Positions 35,524 through 44,202 of a DNA stretch of 64,000 nt are shown in pieces. The notes beneath the pieces were generated by a model. The model was given only the letters and a program-made list of their open reading frames with translations, did not search any database and was not told the origin of the DNA. This stretch comes from Pseudophaeobacter sp. EL27 (GTDB taxonomy: Bacteria > Pseudomonadota > Alphaproteobacteria > Rhodobacterales > Rhodobacteraceae), in assembly GCF_900313025.1 (NCBI RefSeq), contig NZ_OMPQ01000011.1, forward strand, positions 124,001-188,000, written 5' to 3'. Within the stretch, counting starts at the first letter, position 1; each line of letters starts with the position of its first letter. The position numbers were made by a program, and so were the translations under genes.

Positions 35524-36231
35524 TCAAGCCTCTTCTTGGTCCACCTGGTCCGCTTGTTCCGCGCTCGGGTCGCGCAACGCGGTCACAGAAGTCGCCAGAA
35601 TCGCAAAGCCGGTCTCGTTGATCAAAACCACATCAGTGCCTGCCAATTGGGTTTCCTGCACGGTGGTATAGACCTCCGCCATTTCTGTCAGGACAACTTC
35701 ATCATCCACCGAACTTTCGACGAGGAAAGTATAGTCGCCTGCCGGAACAGTATCACCGCTGAAATTGGTTCCGTCCCAATTATAGGGCTCCGCACTGACT
35801 GGAAGCGAAATCCGATTGACCTCATCTCCATCTGCATTTCGGACCACCAGAGTGACCTCATCTGCTGCAGCTGCAGGGTTGGGGGACACATTGATTGGGG
35901 TGGTGCCGTCAAATTTCGCCGCTGTGGCTGCGCGCACCTCCATGCCCACCCAGCCAGTCAGGGCTGCCATGTTGCCCAGGCCCAGCTGTTCCAGTGCCGA
36001 GCCAAGGTTGTCATTGGTCAGAACCTGCTGTTCGACCATCGAGAATTCTGCCAGCTGCGAGGCATATTCGGTATTGTCCATCGGTTCAGTTGGATCCTGG
36101 TATTTCGCCTGCGCCGTCAGAAGCTTGATAAAGGTATCAAAATCAGATGTCAGTTTGGTGCCACTGCCGGTAGCAGAACTCTGTCTGGTGGTTGCCGCTG
36201 TTGGAGTGGTGGAAGATACTTCGGTTGTCAT
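35524..36231 (-). CDS. flgD: Flagellar hook assembly scaffold FlgD
   Basis: A 235-aa hook-cap protein. The N-terminal FlgD motif is FDTFIKLLTAQAKYQDPTEPMDNTEY (ungapped pattern LLTAQ..YQDPTEPM), followed by QLAEFSMVEQQ. The middle and C-terminal beta domains (FlgD Ig-like, GDEVNRISLP, NWDGTNFSGDTVPAGDYTF) are intact. It needs no Sec signal, being exported by the flagellar apparatus. It starts 3 bp after fliK stops. It is the leftmost flagellar gene; flgE does not follow. Confidence 0.95.
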   Translation of the reverse strand: MTTEVSSTTPTAATTRQSSATGSGTKLTSDFDTFIKLLTAQAKYQDPTEPMDNTEYASQLAEFSMVEQQVLTNDNLGSALEQLGLGNMAALTGWVGMEVRAATAAKFDGTTPINVSPNPAAAADEVTLVVRNADGDEVNRISLPVSAEPYNWDGTNFSGDTVPAGDYTFLVESSVDDEVVLTEMAEVYTTVQETQLAGTDVVLINETGFAILATSVTALRDPSAEQADQVDQEEA

Positions 36232-36234
36232 TGG

Positions 36235-38088
36235 TTAGACCCTCATGTCCACGCCGGCATTTCCAAGCCGGAGATGTTGTACCTGTGTTTCTGCCAGCTC
36301 AGCCGAGGTCAGATCATCCAGGCCATCGGCACCGGATGTGCCGCTGCCGGACTGGCTGTCGCCTTCGCTACTGGTATTGCCGCCCGAGGCGCCGCCACCG
36401 CTGAATTCAAAAGAAACGTTTGTGAAACCCATCTTGCGGAACTCGTCCGCCAGCTCATGGATATGGCGACGCATCAAATCGCCAGTTTCCGACCGTTCGG
36501 TTTGGATAACCACGGTGATTCCCGTCTCGCTGGTGGAGACCCGCATCTTGACCCGGCCCAATTCCTCTGGGTTCAAAGCCACATCAACGTTGCGATCTCC
36601 CTTGGCGACAATGGCTTCGGCCAATTGCACCGCAACCAAACGCGGCGTTTCGGGGCGATGCACCGTTCCCGGCTGCACGACCGCTTCAGTCAGAAGCTGT
36701 GACAGGCCCGGCAGATCTGATGGGAGCTCGGAGTTGAACAGTTGTGCCTCTGCACCCTGGCCAGCGGCACCCGAGGCATCCCCGGCAAGAACCTGGGCCG
36801 CAAAGGCCTGTTGAACGGCGCTGATCTGCGCGGCGGCGGCTGCCGATTTGTTGGCGGCCGTAGGTGTTGCATTGCCGGACACCACGGCCTGGGTTTCACT
36901 TGATTCGCGCGCCCGGCCCTCTGCCCGGCGACCCGGCTCAGAACTTGTCGTGCTGCGGGATTGACCTGCAATTGCCGCCATGACCTCGGCTGCAGAACTC
37001 GCTGTTTTGGTGGTTGCCGCTGACTCGGGGCCATCTGCAGCGGTATCTGCCGCTACCTCCTCCGTCGGCGCAGAGGCTGTCAGGGTGGCGTCATCTGCCT
37101 TGGATGCCTGTGACATCGGGAAAGCATTGGTGGCGGCAATACGTGTATCACCCGGGCGCGAACCACGATCCTGCTGTTGTGGTGCAGTCGTTGGTGCCAC
37201 CTGCGGTCTATCCTGCTCCAGTGCGTCAACTTGTACCTGATCTAGGGCTTTCACCTCACCCGCATTCTGGGAGGTTGCTGGTGTCTGTGTTGTTGCTGAG
37301 GCTTCTGTCTTGGCGGGAATTGTACCGGCTGCACCTGCCGCGGCCTGCGTAACCGCCGTGGGTTGAACAGACCCGCGCGGGTCGGGCGCAATATCCCCGT
37401 CACCACCCGCGGTCATAGAATCCGGGGCTGCTTCTGCAAGGGTCAAAGGTGCTGCGGATTTCTCCTCCGCGGCGTCCCCGGCGACTGCCTGAGGCCCGCC
37501 ACTGCGTCCAGTCTTACCCGTCGCGTCTGAGGTCTGAGAGTTACCAGCACCCTTTGCCGTCTCCGGCTTAAGATCAGCATCCTGACGCGCTGCTACAGGC
37601 GGAACCTCTGTTGTCTGTACTGCGCCCTCTGTTTCGGCAGATGGGGCAGCGTCAGCGCTCGAAGCATTCTGCGAAGCATCTGTCTCACCGGCATCTGTTG
37701 GCTCTTCGATCTGGGCACTCATCTCGCCCTGCGTCGCGCCAAATTCAGCACCGGTTTCAGCCGTCGTGGCCCCCTCTTTGGAAGGCACTGCTTTTGCGCC
37801 ATCCTCTGCAGTTCTGACAACAGAGGATTTAGCAGCCCTGGAACGGCTTTGATCAGTCTCTTTGGGGTTTTCCTTGGTTTCCTGCCGCTCAGCCGCTTTG
37901 TCAGGCTGGTTCGACCGCTCTTTTTCAGAGACAGACTTCGCCTGATCTCTTTTGGCACGATCTTGTATGTGCTCAGAGAAGCTTCGATTCGCTTGGCGGC
38001 TTTCTGTTGCCTTGGCGCTAGCTGGGTCCGCAGCGCCTGTGCGCATCTGACCAAAGAGTACATTTGTAAGCATTAGGATTCCAGACAT
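36235..38088 (-). CDS. fliK: Flagellar hook-length control protein FliK
   Basis: 617 aa. Residues 1-about 450 are low-complexity, rich in Ala, Thr, Glu and Gln, as in the molecular-ruler part of FliK. Residues about 500-590 form the Flg_hook domain (AIVAKGDRNVDVALNPEELG, RVKMRVSTSETGITVVIQTE, IHELADEFRKMGF) that signals the FlhB switch. It is divergent from flgJ with a CtrA-type motif between. Translation may instead start at ATG 38073. Confidence 0.9.
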   Translation of the reverse strand: MSGILMLTNVLFGQMRTGAADPASAKATESRQANRSFSEHIQDRAKRDQAKSVSEKERSNQPDKAAERQETKENPKETDQSRSRAAKSSVVRTAEDGAKAVPSKEGATTAETGAEFGATQGEMSAQIEEPTDAGETDASQNASSADAAPSAETEGAVQTTEVPPVAARQDADLKPETAKGAGNSQTSDATGKTGRSGGPQAVAGDAAEEKSAAPLTLAEAAPDSMTAGGDGDIAPDPRGSVQPTAVTQAAAGAAGTIPAKTEASATTQTPATSQNAGEVKALDQVQVDALEQDRPQVAPTTAPQQQDRGSRPGDTRIAATNAFPMSQASKADDATLTASAPTEEVAADTAADGPESAATTKTASSAAEVMAAIAGQSRSTTSSEPGRRAEGRARESSETQAVVSGNATPTAANKSAAAAAQISAVQQAFAAQVLAGDASGAAGQGAEAQLFNSELPSDLPGLSQLLTEAVVQPGTVHRPETPRLVAVQLAEAIVAKGDRNVDVALNPEELGRVKMRVSTSETGITVVIQTERSETGDLMRRHIHELADEFRKMGFTNVSFEFSGGGASGGNTSSEGDSQSGSGTSGADGLDDLTSAELAETQVQHLRLGNAGVDMRV

Positions 38089-38123
38089 TCTATCTCGACG
38101 CCCCCAGCTCTAGAGCAAAGCGG

Positions 38124-38139
38124 TTACGGTAATTTTAAC
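38124..38139. promoter_or_regulatory. CtrA-like box in fliK / flgJ divergent promoter
   Basis: TTAC-GGTAATT-TTAAC differs from TTAA-N7-TTAAC at one base. It is 36 bp upstream of fliK and 64 bp upstream of flgJ. Confidence 0.4.
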
Positions 38140-38202
38140 TGCTCCTGAGGCATTCTCTGAAAAATCAAACAAATCTGAATTAAAACTGGAGAAAGGTGCA
38201 GG

Positions 38203-38499
38203 ATGCCCAATCTAACAACAGTTCATCAGGCGGCGACAGCGCCGCCCAAGCTTCAGGCAGCCACGCAGGATGATGCAATTCGCGATGCTGCAAAACAGCT
38301 AGAAGCTTCTTTTCTAACGGAAATGTTGAAATCTGCGGGGCTTGGAAAAAGCCGCGAAGGTCTAGGTGGCGGTGGCGAGGGTGAAGACCAGTTCAGCAGC
38401 TTTCTTGTCCGGGCCCAGGCCGAACAAATTACCGAAGCCGGCGGCATTGGCCTCGCCGAATCGCTTTATCACGCAATGAAGGATTCCTCTAATGACTGA
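38203..38499 (+). CDS. flgJ: FlgJ-like rod-binding protein (CheL-type)
   Basis: 98 aa, only the rod-binding domain of FlgJ (Rod-binding PF10135 type) without muramidase: AAKQLEASFLTEMLKSAGLG and the terminal GGIGLAESLYHAMK. This short form is usual in alphaproteobacteria, where it is called CheL or FlgJ; a separate lytic enzyme is needed. It overlaps flgN by 8 bases. Confidence 0.9.
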   Translation: MPNLTTVHQAATAPPKLQAATQDDAIRDAAKQLEASFLTEMLKSAGLGKSREGLGGGGEGEDQFSSFLVRAQAEQITEAGGIGLAESLYHAMKDSSND

Positions 38500-38872
38500 T
38501 CAGAAAACACAATTGAACCACCAGAACCCCCAAAGCCTCATTGATGAGCTGGATGAGATTCTGGATCAGGAACGCAGCGCATTGGTGCGCGGTGAACTGG
38601 ACAAAATTGAAGCACTGCTTGCCCGCAAAGAGCCACTCATTGCGCAGCTCAATACAATTGACTCTCTTGAACGCGCGGCCCTGTCCCAGGTTCAGACCAA
38701 GGTGTCGCGCAATCAGGAACTTCTCAACAGCGCCATGGAAGGCATCCGTGGCGTCGCCACGCGCATGGCAGAGCTGCGCCGGGTGAAAAAGGGCCTGGAT
38801 GTCTACGACCGCGCAGGACGCAAGGCACGCTACGGCACAACCATGGGCCAACGTCTGGAGAAGCGGAGCTAA
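38492..38872 (+). CDS. flgN: FlgN-like flagellar export chaperone
   Basis: A 126-aa helical protein: SLIDELDEILDQERSALVRG and LDKIEALLARKEPLIAQL match the FlgN family, which escorts FlgK and FlgL to the export gate. The C-terminal basic part (RRVKKGLDVYDRAGRKARYG) is common in Rhodobacterales members. FlgK/FlgL themselves are not in the window. Confidence 0.85.
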   Translation: MTDQKTQLNHQNPQSLIDELDEILDQERSALVRGELDKIEALLARKEPLIAQLNTIDSLERAALSQVQTKVSRNQELLNSAMEGIRGVATRMAELRRVKKGLDVYDRAGRKARYGTTMGQRLEKRS

Positions 38873-38998
38873 GCCACGCCACCCAAGTCGCGCCAGGGTT
38901 TAGTAAAATTCTACAGATTGTAGATTTCAACATTAGCACTCCCTTAGCAACTTTCACCGCAATGTCTCCTTGCATCTCATCACTGAGGTGGCGCGAAA

Positions 38999-39006
38999 GC
39001 CGATAG
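38999..39006 (+). promoter_or_regulatory. Candidate sigma-28 -10 element before flagellin
   Basis: GCCGATAG resembles the FliA -10 consensus GCCGATAA and is 90 bp upstream of the flagellin start. No good -35 (TAAA) lies at the usual spacing, so this is weak. Confidence 0.25.
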
Positions 39007-39035
39007 GCCAACGCACTGTCAGAAAGACGCTAAAC

Positions 39036-39075
39036 GCCCTTCGGGGCAGGGAAAAATTAGAGACCAAAGTGTCTC
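39036..39075 (+). promoter_or_regulatory. Structured 5' leader of flagellin mRNA
   Basis: Two small hairpins precede the ribosome binding site: GCCC-TTCG-GGGC (39036-39047, a stable UUCG tetraloop) and GAGAC-N6-GTCTC (39060-39075). In Caulobacter FlbT acts on the flagellin leader; flbT lies downstream here, so this leader is a plausible target. Inference. Confidence 0.4.
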
Positions 39076-39095
39076 GATCGCTAAAGGAAAATACT

Positions 39096-39902
39096 ATGAC
39101 CAGCATTCTGACAAACAGTGGCGCAATGGTTGCTCTCCAGACTCTGTCTGCAGTGAACAGCAGCCTGGACGAGTCTCAGACCCAGATCTCCACTGGTAAA
39201 CGAGTGAATGGCGCCAAAGACAACTCTGCGGTTTGGGCGATTTCCAAGAACATGGAATCGGACATCTCCGCTTATGAGTCGGTTCAGGACAGCCTCGATT
39301 TTGGTGCCGCGACCGTTGGTGTTGCTTCCGCCGGTATGGAGCAGATCGTTGAGACACTGAAGGACATGCGTGATCTTGTGGTTTCGGGTGTATCTCAGAA
39401 CGTCGACCATGCACAGATCGAAGCAGACCTGGCGAACAAGCGTGACACCATCCAGTCGATCATCGACTCGGCGTCGTTCAACGGTGCAAACCTGCTCGAA
39501 TCGGGCACAACCACGCAGCTCGATGTTTTGGGTGGCCTGGATTCTTCCGCACCGATCACCGTTACTGCAGTTGATTCCAACACCGATATCATTGGTGCGA
39601 TGACTGCAACCCTGACTGATGCCAACGCTGACACCGTCATGACCGAAATCGAAACAGCACTGGCCAGCGCTATTGGCCATGCGGCGACATTCGGTGCTGC
39701 GGACAACCGTCTGACGGATCAGAAAGAGTTTGTGAGCAAGCTGACCGACTCGATGAAAACTGGTGTATCGGCCATGACCGATACCAACATGGAAGAAGCA
39801 TCTGCCCGCCTGAAGGCGCTGCAGACGCAGCAGCAGCTGGCTGTCCAGTCGCTGACCATTGCCAACCAGAACCCATCGACACTGCAGCAGCTGTTCCGTT
39901 AA
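39096..39902 (+). CDS. fliC: Flagellin
   Basis: A 268-aa flagellin, short compared with enteric forms, with a small variable middle (about residues 135-190). The N-terminal D0/D1 is MTSILTNSGAMVALQTLSAV, STGKRVNGAKDNSAVWAIS and the C-terminal D0 is QQLAVQSLTIANQNPSTLQQ, ending LFR. AAAGGA lies before ATG 39096. It is alone in its transcript, or read through to flaF past the hairpin at 39912. Confidence 0.95.
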   Translation: MTSILTNSGAMVALQTLSAVNSSLDESQTQISTGKRVNGAKDNSAVWAISKNMESDISAYESVQDSLDFGAATVGVASAGMEQIVETLKDMRDLVVSGVSQNVDHAQIEADLANKRDTIQSIIDSASFNGANLLESGTTTQLDVLGGLDSSAPITVTAVDSNTDIIGAMTATLTDANADTVMTEIETALASAIGHAATFGAADNRLTDQKEFVSKLTDSMKTGVSAMTDTNMEEASARLKALQTQQQLAVQSLTIANQNPSTLQQLFR

Positions 39903-39911
39903 CAGCCTGAT

Positions 39912-39934
39912 CCGGGGCGCTTTTAGCGCCCCGG
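39912..39934 (+). terminator. Hairpin between flagellin and flaF
   Basis: A perfect 9-bp stem, CCGGGGCGC with GCGCCCCGG, has the loop TTTTA, 9 bases after the flagellin stop. No T-run follows, so it may protect the flagellin 3' end or attenuate read-through rather than terminate fully. Confidence 0.6.
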
Positions 39935-39984
39935 AGACCTTATCGTTTCAGAGAATCTGATGGAATAGTACGTTAGGAAAATAC

Positions 39985-40356
39985 GTGAATGCCTTAAGCA
40001 AAGCGCGAAGCGCTTATTCAGCGGTGAAATCCCCGATCCGAACAACCAAAGATATGGAATACGAGACCATCGCGCATGTGACCCGCAAGATGATTGTTGC
40101 CGCAAGGCGCGGAAAAGGTGGATTTTCAGAACTGGCACAGGCCCTGAATGACAACAACAAGCTGTGGAGAATATTTGCCACGGACTTGGCCTCGGTCGAT
40201 AATCCACTGCCGCAAGATCTGAAAACCGATCTGAGCGATTTGGCTACCTTCACGCGTCAACACACCAGCAAAGTACTGCAGCGCAAAGCCCATGTGGGAC
40301 CGCTGGTGGAAATCAACACGGCCATCATGCGTGGCCTTCGCAGCGGAGCAACTTAA
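39985..40356 (+). CDS. flaF: Flagellin synthesis regulator FlaF
   Basis: A 123-aa FlaF-family protein starting at GTG 39985 (TAGGAAA box). Conserved parts are KARSAYSAVKSPIRTTKDMEY (match shown to 20 residues as ARSAYSAVKSPIRTTKDMEY), TRKMIVAARRG and LNDNNKLWRIFATDLA. FlaF promotes flagellin synthesis or secretion in alphaproteobacteria, opposing FlbT. It stands 2 bases before flbT. Confidence 0.93.
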   Translation: MNALSKARSAYSAVKSPIRTTKDMEYETIAHVTRKMIVAARRGKGGFSELAQALNDNNKLWRIFATDLASVDNPLPQDLKTDLSDLATFTRQHTSKVLQRKAHVGPLVEINTAIMRGLRSGAT

Positions 40357-40358
40357 TT

Positions 40359-40763
40359 ATGAGCGGACTGGTCCTAAAACTTGCGCCCAAAGAGCGTGTC
40401 CTGGTCAATGGCGCTGTCATTGAAAACGGTGACCGCCGTAGCAGACTGTCCATTGTGACTCCTGACGCAAATATTCTGCGTCTTCGCGACGCAATCCATC
40501 CCGAAGAAGCAAACACCCCGGTGCGCCGTGTGTGCTATGCAATGCAACTGATTTTGACCGGCGACACCGATCCAGAGGAAGAACGCCTTCCGATGCTGCG
40601 CCGGATTGAAGAACTGAGCCAGGTTTTCACTGATCCGGACAGCCGCGCATCATTGGCCGAGGCCACGGATGCCTTTCTTCAGGACAACTACTACCGCTGC
40701 CTCAAATCGTTGCGCGCCCTGATGCCACGTGAAGATCGTCTGTTAGCTGTGCGTCCGTCATGA
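40359..40763 (+). CDS. flbT: Flagellin mRNA regulator FlbT
   Basis: 134 aa. The FlbT pattern is clear: LVLKLAPKERVLVNGAVIEN, GDRRSRLSIVTPDANILRLRD and the C-terminal LQDNYYRCLKSLRALMP. FlbT binds flagellin 5' leaders and destabilises the mRNA in Caulobacter when the hook is incomplete. It overlaps the next gene by 4 bases (ATGA). Confidence 0.95.
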   Translation: MSGLVLKLAPKERVLVNGAVIENGDRRSRLSIVTPDANILRLRDAIHPEEANTPVRRVCYAMQLILTGDTDPEEERLPMLRRIEELSQVFTDPDSRASLAEATDAFLQDNYYRCLKSLRALMPREDRLLAVRPS

Positions 40764-41551
40764 GCTTCCAACCCATCATACCCATCTCAGGTATCGGCGG
40801 TTGGAACTTTCTGCAGTCTACCTACGATAAACAGTTAGACTCCTTCTCCAAAAGCCCAGTGTTGCAACGCGACACTGAGTATTTTGAAGAAAACATCGGC
40901 AATGTTAAAACGGTTGATGATCTGGTCAACGATCGTCGCCTGCTATCTGTTGCACTCGGGGCCTTTGGCCTCGAGGACCAAGTAGACTTTAAAGGCTTGG
41001 TAAAAAAAGTTTTGCAAGAGGGCTCCACCGCTGATGATGCCCTTGCAGGCAAGCTGGGTGACGACCGTTGGGTGAGCTTTACTGAAACCTTTGGCTTTGG
41101 CCCAGGTGAAACAGTGAAAACCGGCGATGCCGCTGCGATGAAGAACCTGTCGGAGACCTACAAAGTGCAGTCCTTCGAGACCGCTGTCGGTGAGCAAGAC
41201 AATTCCATGCGCGTCGCCATGTATTCTCAGCGCGAGATACAAGTCTTGGCTGAAGATGGTACCAGTACCGACACAAAATGGTTCAACGTGATGGGGCAGC
41301 CCGCCATTCGCGAGATGTTTGAGATAGCGCTTGGCTTGCCCACCAGCATGGGACAGGCGGATTTGGACACTCAGCTGGTCAATTTCAAAGACCGAGCAAA
41401 AGCGATGTTTGGCACTGACGACATTTCGGTCTTTGCGGAGCCGGAAAATATGGAGCGTCTGGTTAATGTTTATCTGGCGCGCTCTGAGATCGCAGAATTC
41501 AACGCATCAAATTCCGCTGGTGCAACGGCCTTGATGCTGCTGCAATCCTAG
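40760..41551 (+). CDS. DUF1217 flagellar-cluster protein
   Basis: A 263-aa DUF1217 protein. Typical features: SGIGGWNFLQSTYDKQLDSF near the N-terminus, the internal VLQRDTEYFEENIGNVKTVD (VxxxxxYFxxNI type), and FALEDQVDF-like GAFGLEDQVDF. DUF1217 proteins occur in alphaproteobacterial flagellar loci with no proven role. Translational coupling to flaF-flbT suggests a part in flagellin synthesis or export. No signal peptide. Confidence 0.8.
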   Translation: MSFQPIIPISGIGGWNFLQSTYDKQLDSFSKSPVLQRDTEYFEENIGNVKTVDDLVNDRRLLSVALGAFGLEDQVDFKGLVKKVLQEGSTADDALAGKLGDDRWVSFTETFGFGPGETVKTGDAAAMKNLSETYKVQSFETAVGEQDNSMRVAMYSQREIQVLAEDGTSTDTKWFNVMGQPAIREMFEIALGLPTSMGQADLDTQLVNFKDRAKAMFGTDDISVFAEPENMERLVNVYLARSEIAEFNASNSAGATALMLLQS

Positions 41552-41569
41552 CGCAGCGTCCCCGAAACA

Positions 41570-41604
41570 AAAGGCGCCTGCCGGATATCCCGGCGGGCGC
41601 CTTT
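41570..41604. terminator. Strong bidirectional-type terminator hairpin
   Basis: A 15-bp stem (41570-41584 with 41590-41604, one G-T pair) has a 5-nt loop between the convergent DUF1217 and fliI genes. A/T-flanked ends can serve both directions. Confidence 0.8.
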
Positions 41605-41665
41605 GTCATTTTCACCGACTGACCTTTGCAATGAGTCGCAAACCTGGGATGAGCAGTACCGCCCT

Positions 41666-42994
41666 TTAGCGCCCTTTTCCGGCGCGGCGTAGCATCAGTT
41701 GCAAGCGGCTGAAGCTGTTGCTCACACCCTGTGGGTCTTCCTTGCCAAAGAATGCATCCAGCTCTGGCCAGATCTTCACCGCCTGATCCAACACCGCATC
41801 ATTGCCTTCGGAATACAGACCGGCGCGGATCATCACTTCTGACTGCTCATAAGAGCCCAGGAACTTACGCACCTCCAGAATGGCCGCATTCTCTTCCGCA
41901 GTTGCTGCCGCTGGCAGGCTCCGCGAGACCGAGCGCGAAACATCAACCGCCGGGAACCGGCCCCGCTCAGCGATCTCCCGGTTCAACACGATATGCCCGT
42001 CCAGAACACCACGCAGAATGTCTGCGATGGGCTCATCCATGTCAGAGCCCGCCACCAGGACGCTGAACACCGCGGTGATATCCCCCTGCCCCTCAGAGCC
42101 AGGGCCGGCACGCTCACAAAGCCCGGTAATCAGGGGTGTCACAGAGGGGGGGAAACCACGCAACGAGGGTGCCTCGCCAGAGGCCGCAGAGATTTCACGA
42201 TGGGCTTCGGCAAAACGCGTTACCGAGTCGGCCATGAACAGCACATTTTTGCCCTGATCGCGGAAATGTTCCGCAATGGTCATCGCCGCCCAGGCGCTGC
42301 GACGACGCACCAGCGCCGATTGGTCCGAAGTGGCGGCAACAACAACGGCCCGTTTCATGCCTTCCGGCCCCAAAACATCTTCGACAAAGTGATTTACTTC
42401 GCGCCCACGTTCGCCAATCAGCGCCATGACCACCACATCGGCCTGCATAAATTGCGCCATTTTTGCGAGCAATGTCGATTTACCAACACCGGAACCCGCA
42501 AAAAGACCAATACGCTGGCCCTGAACGATGGGGAGAATCGTATTGAACACCGACAGCCCGGTGTCCAGACGGGCGCCCATATGGCGCCGTCCGGCCGCTT
42601 TGGGAGGTGGCGCCATCAAGTCACGGGCCTTTTCTCCGCGCAGCAAAGGGCGCCCGTCCAGGGGCTCGCCAAAGGGATCAATGACCCGTCCGATCCAGTT
42701 GTCCCCAGGCGCAAAATCTGGCGCAGGCATAAGTTTCACCCGGTCATTTATCGCCACACGATCTGGTGCGCGATCAGGTAACATGCTGATTTTATTATCA
42801 CTAATCTTCAGAACTTCGCCGTGCAATTCATCGTTCGGTCCTCGAACGAGTATCAGGCGATCGCCGATTCTGGCTTCGCGTTCCAGGCCGGATATTTCGA
42901 TCTCTCCGCCGGAAATACCGCTGACGCGTCCGGTAGAAGTTGCCAGTTTCTTACTGGCGATTTGTTCAGTCAAAGCTTTCAGCTCTGGAATCAT
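41666..42994 (-). CDS. fliI: Flagellar export ATPase FliI
   Basis: A 442-aa ATPase of the type III export system. Walker A GLFAGSGVGKSTLL, Walker B region VLFMADSVTRFAEAHREI and the N-terminal beta-barrel (GRVSGISGGEIEISGLE) are intact. ATG 42994 begins the conserved N-terminus; the frame is open 49 codons further but that part overlaps the flgB promoter region. It is transcribed away from the flgB operon. Confidence 0.94.
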   Translation of the reverse strand: MIPELKALTEQIASKKLATSTGRVSGISGGEIEISGLEREARIGDRLILVRGPNDELHGEVLKISDNKISMLPDRAPDRVAINDRVKLMPAPDFAPGDNWIGRVIDPFGEPLDGRPLLRGEKARDLMAPPPKAAGRRHMGARLDTGLSVFNTILPIVQGQRIGLFAGSGVGKSTLLAKMAQFMQADVVVMALIGERGREVNHFVEDVLGPEGMKRAVVVAATSDQSALVRRRSAWAAMTIAEHFRDQGKNVLFMADSVTRFAEAHREISAASGEAPSLRGFPPSVTPLITGLCERAGPGSEGQGDITAVFSVLVAGSDMDEPIADILRGVLDGHIVLNREIAERGRFPAVDVSRSVSRSLPAAATAEENAAILEVRKFLGSYEQSEVMIRAGLYSEGNDAVLDQAVKIWPELDAFFGKEDPQGVSNSFSRLQLMLRRAGKGR

Positions 42995-43044
42995 GGCCTG
43001 AGGCCTCCAACTAGTTCCTGAAACAATTTCTAAAGGAATCAGGG

Positions 43045-43059
43045 TTAAGCCTTGATTGA
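43045..43059. promoter_or_regulatory. CtrA-like box in fliI / flgB divergent promoter
   Basis: TTAA-GCCTTGA-TTGA differs from TTAA-N7-TTAA at one base. It lies 24 bp before flgB and 51 bp before fliI. Position next to the flgB start suggests repression or overlap with the promoter. Confidence 0.35.
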
Positions 43060-43082
43060 AATTGATCGAGGGAGAAGCCCCG

Positions 43083-43469
43083 GTGTTCACCGAACTGAAC
43101 GTTTTTAAAATCGCATATTCGATGGCCAGCCACGCCGGCAAGCGTCAGGCTTTGGTCTCTGAAAACATCGCAAACGCCGATACCCCTGGCTATCACGCCA
43201 AGGATATCAAACCTTTTAAAGAGGTCTATGCCGCCGGGGCACGCCCTGGTGATATGGTGGCCTCTCGCGGGTCGCATCTGAACGGCATTCATGGGTCCAA
43301 CATGGATTGGGCAGTAACCACTTCAGCTGACGGCACTGATCCCAATGACAACTCCGTCTCGATCGAAACCGAGATCCTCAACGGGGTTGAGGTCAAGCGC
43401 CAGCATGACCGGGCGCTCGCCATCTATAAAACATCAATGAATATTCTGCGCACCAGTCTTGGGCGCTAA
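43083..43469 (+). CDS. flgB: Flagellar proximal rod protein FlgB
   Basis: 128 aa from GTG 43083, which has GGGAGAAG six bases upstream and gives the standard N-terminus FTELNVFKIAYSMASHAGKR. The rod motif LVSENIANADTPGYHAKD is clear. First gene of a nine-gene rod/ring operon that ends with a FliL-like gene. Confidence 0.93.
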   Translation: MFTELNVFKIAYSMASHAGKRQALVSENIANADTPGYHAKDIKPFKEVYAAGARPGDMVASRGSHLNGIHGSNMDWAVTTSADGTDPNDNSVSIETEILNGVEVKRQHDRALAIYKTSMNILRTSLGR

Positions 43470-43482
43470 GGAGGCATGAGCA

Positions 43483-43875
43483 ATGAGTGAATTTTCCAGT
43501 TCCCTGAGTGTGACCGCCAGCGGCCTGAAGGCACAGGCCACCCGTCTGCGGCACGTTTCCGAAAACATTTCCAACGCCGATACCCCAGGCTACCGCCGCA
43601 AGAGCGTACCTTTTGAGGCCGCACGCGATCTGGAAAATGATGTCGAGCAGGTCAGGACCGGCCGCGTCGTACTGGATCGCAGCGACCTGGAGAACGTCTA
43701 TGACCCCTCGCATCCGCTGGCGGATGACAGCGGCCATTACCAGGGCTCGAACGTCGATCTGATGATCGAGATTGCCGACGCCCGTGAGGCGCAGCGCAGC
43801 TATGACGCCAACCTGAAAATGTTTGAACAAACCCGCGGAATGTCATCCTCGCTGATGGACCTGCTGAGAAAATAA
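43483..43875 (+). CDS. flgC: Flagellar proximal rod protein FlgC
   Basis: A 130-aa rod protein. N-terminal SLSVTASGLKAQATRLRHVS and SENISNADTPGYRRK, with C-terminal DAREAQRSYDANLKMFEQTR, match FlgC. It lies 13 bp after flgB. Confidence 0.95.
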   Translation: MSEFSSSLSVTASGLKAQATRLRHVSENISNADTPGYRRKSVPFEAARDLENDVEQVRTGRVVLDRSDLENVYDPSHPLADDSGHYQGSNVDLMIEIADAREAQRSYDANLKMFEQTRGMSSSLMDLLRK

Positions 43876-43898
43876 CCTAACCCCCGAGGAGATCCAGA

Positions 43899-44198
43899 AT
43901 GGATATTCGCTCTATCACTTCCGCCGCTGGTGGCTATGCCGCCGCCCGTCCCGCCACAAAGGTGGACCCGGACTTTCACGGTGCCAGCGCCACCGATCAG
44001 CTGCGCTCCAGCTTTGCCAGCTTTGCCAATACCATGCAGGTGGGTGAGCAGACTGCCGTACAGTCGATGACAGGCGACAGCGATCCCCATGCGCTGGTTC
44101 AGGCTCTGGCACAGACAGAGCTGGCGGTTGAGACCGCAGTGACCGTGCGCAACAAGGTTGTCGAAGCCTATCAAGAAATCCTGCGGATGCCGGTCTAA
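43899..44198 (+). CDS. fliE: Flagellar hook-basal body complex protein FliE
   Basis: A 99-aa MS-ring/rod adaptor. The C-terminal half has the FliE pattern QALAQTELAVETAVTVRNKV followed by VEAYQEILRMPV. The GAGGAGATCC box lies before ATG 43899. Confidence 0.93.
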   Translation: MDIRSITSAAGGYAAARPATKVDPDFHGASATDQLRSSFASFANTMQVGEQTAVQSMTGDSDPHALVQALAQTELAVETAVTVRNKVVEAYQEILRMPV

Positions 44199-44202
44199 GC
44201 CA

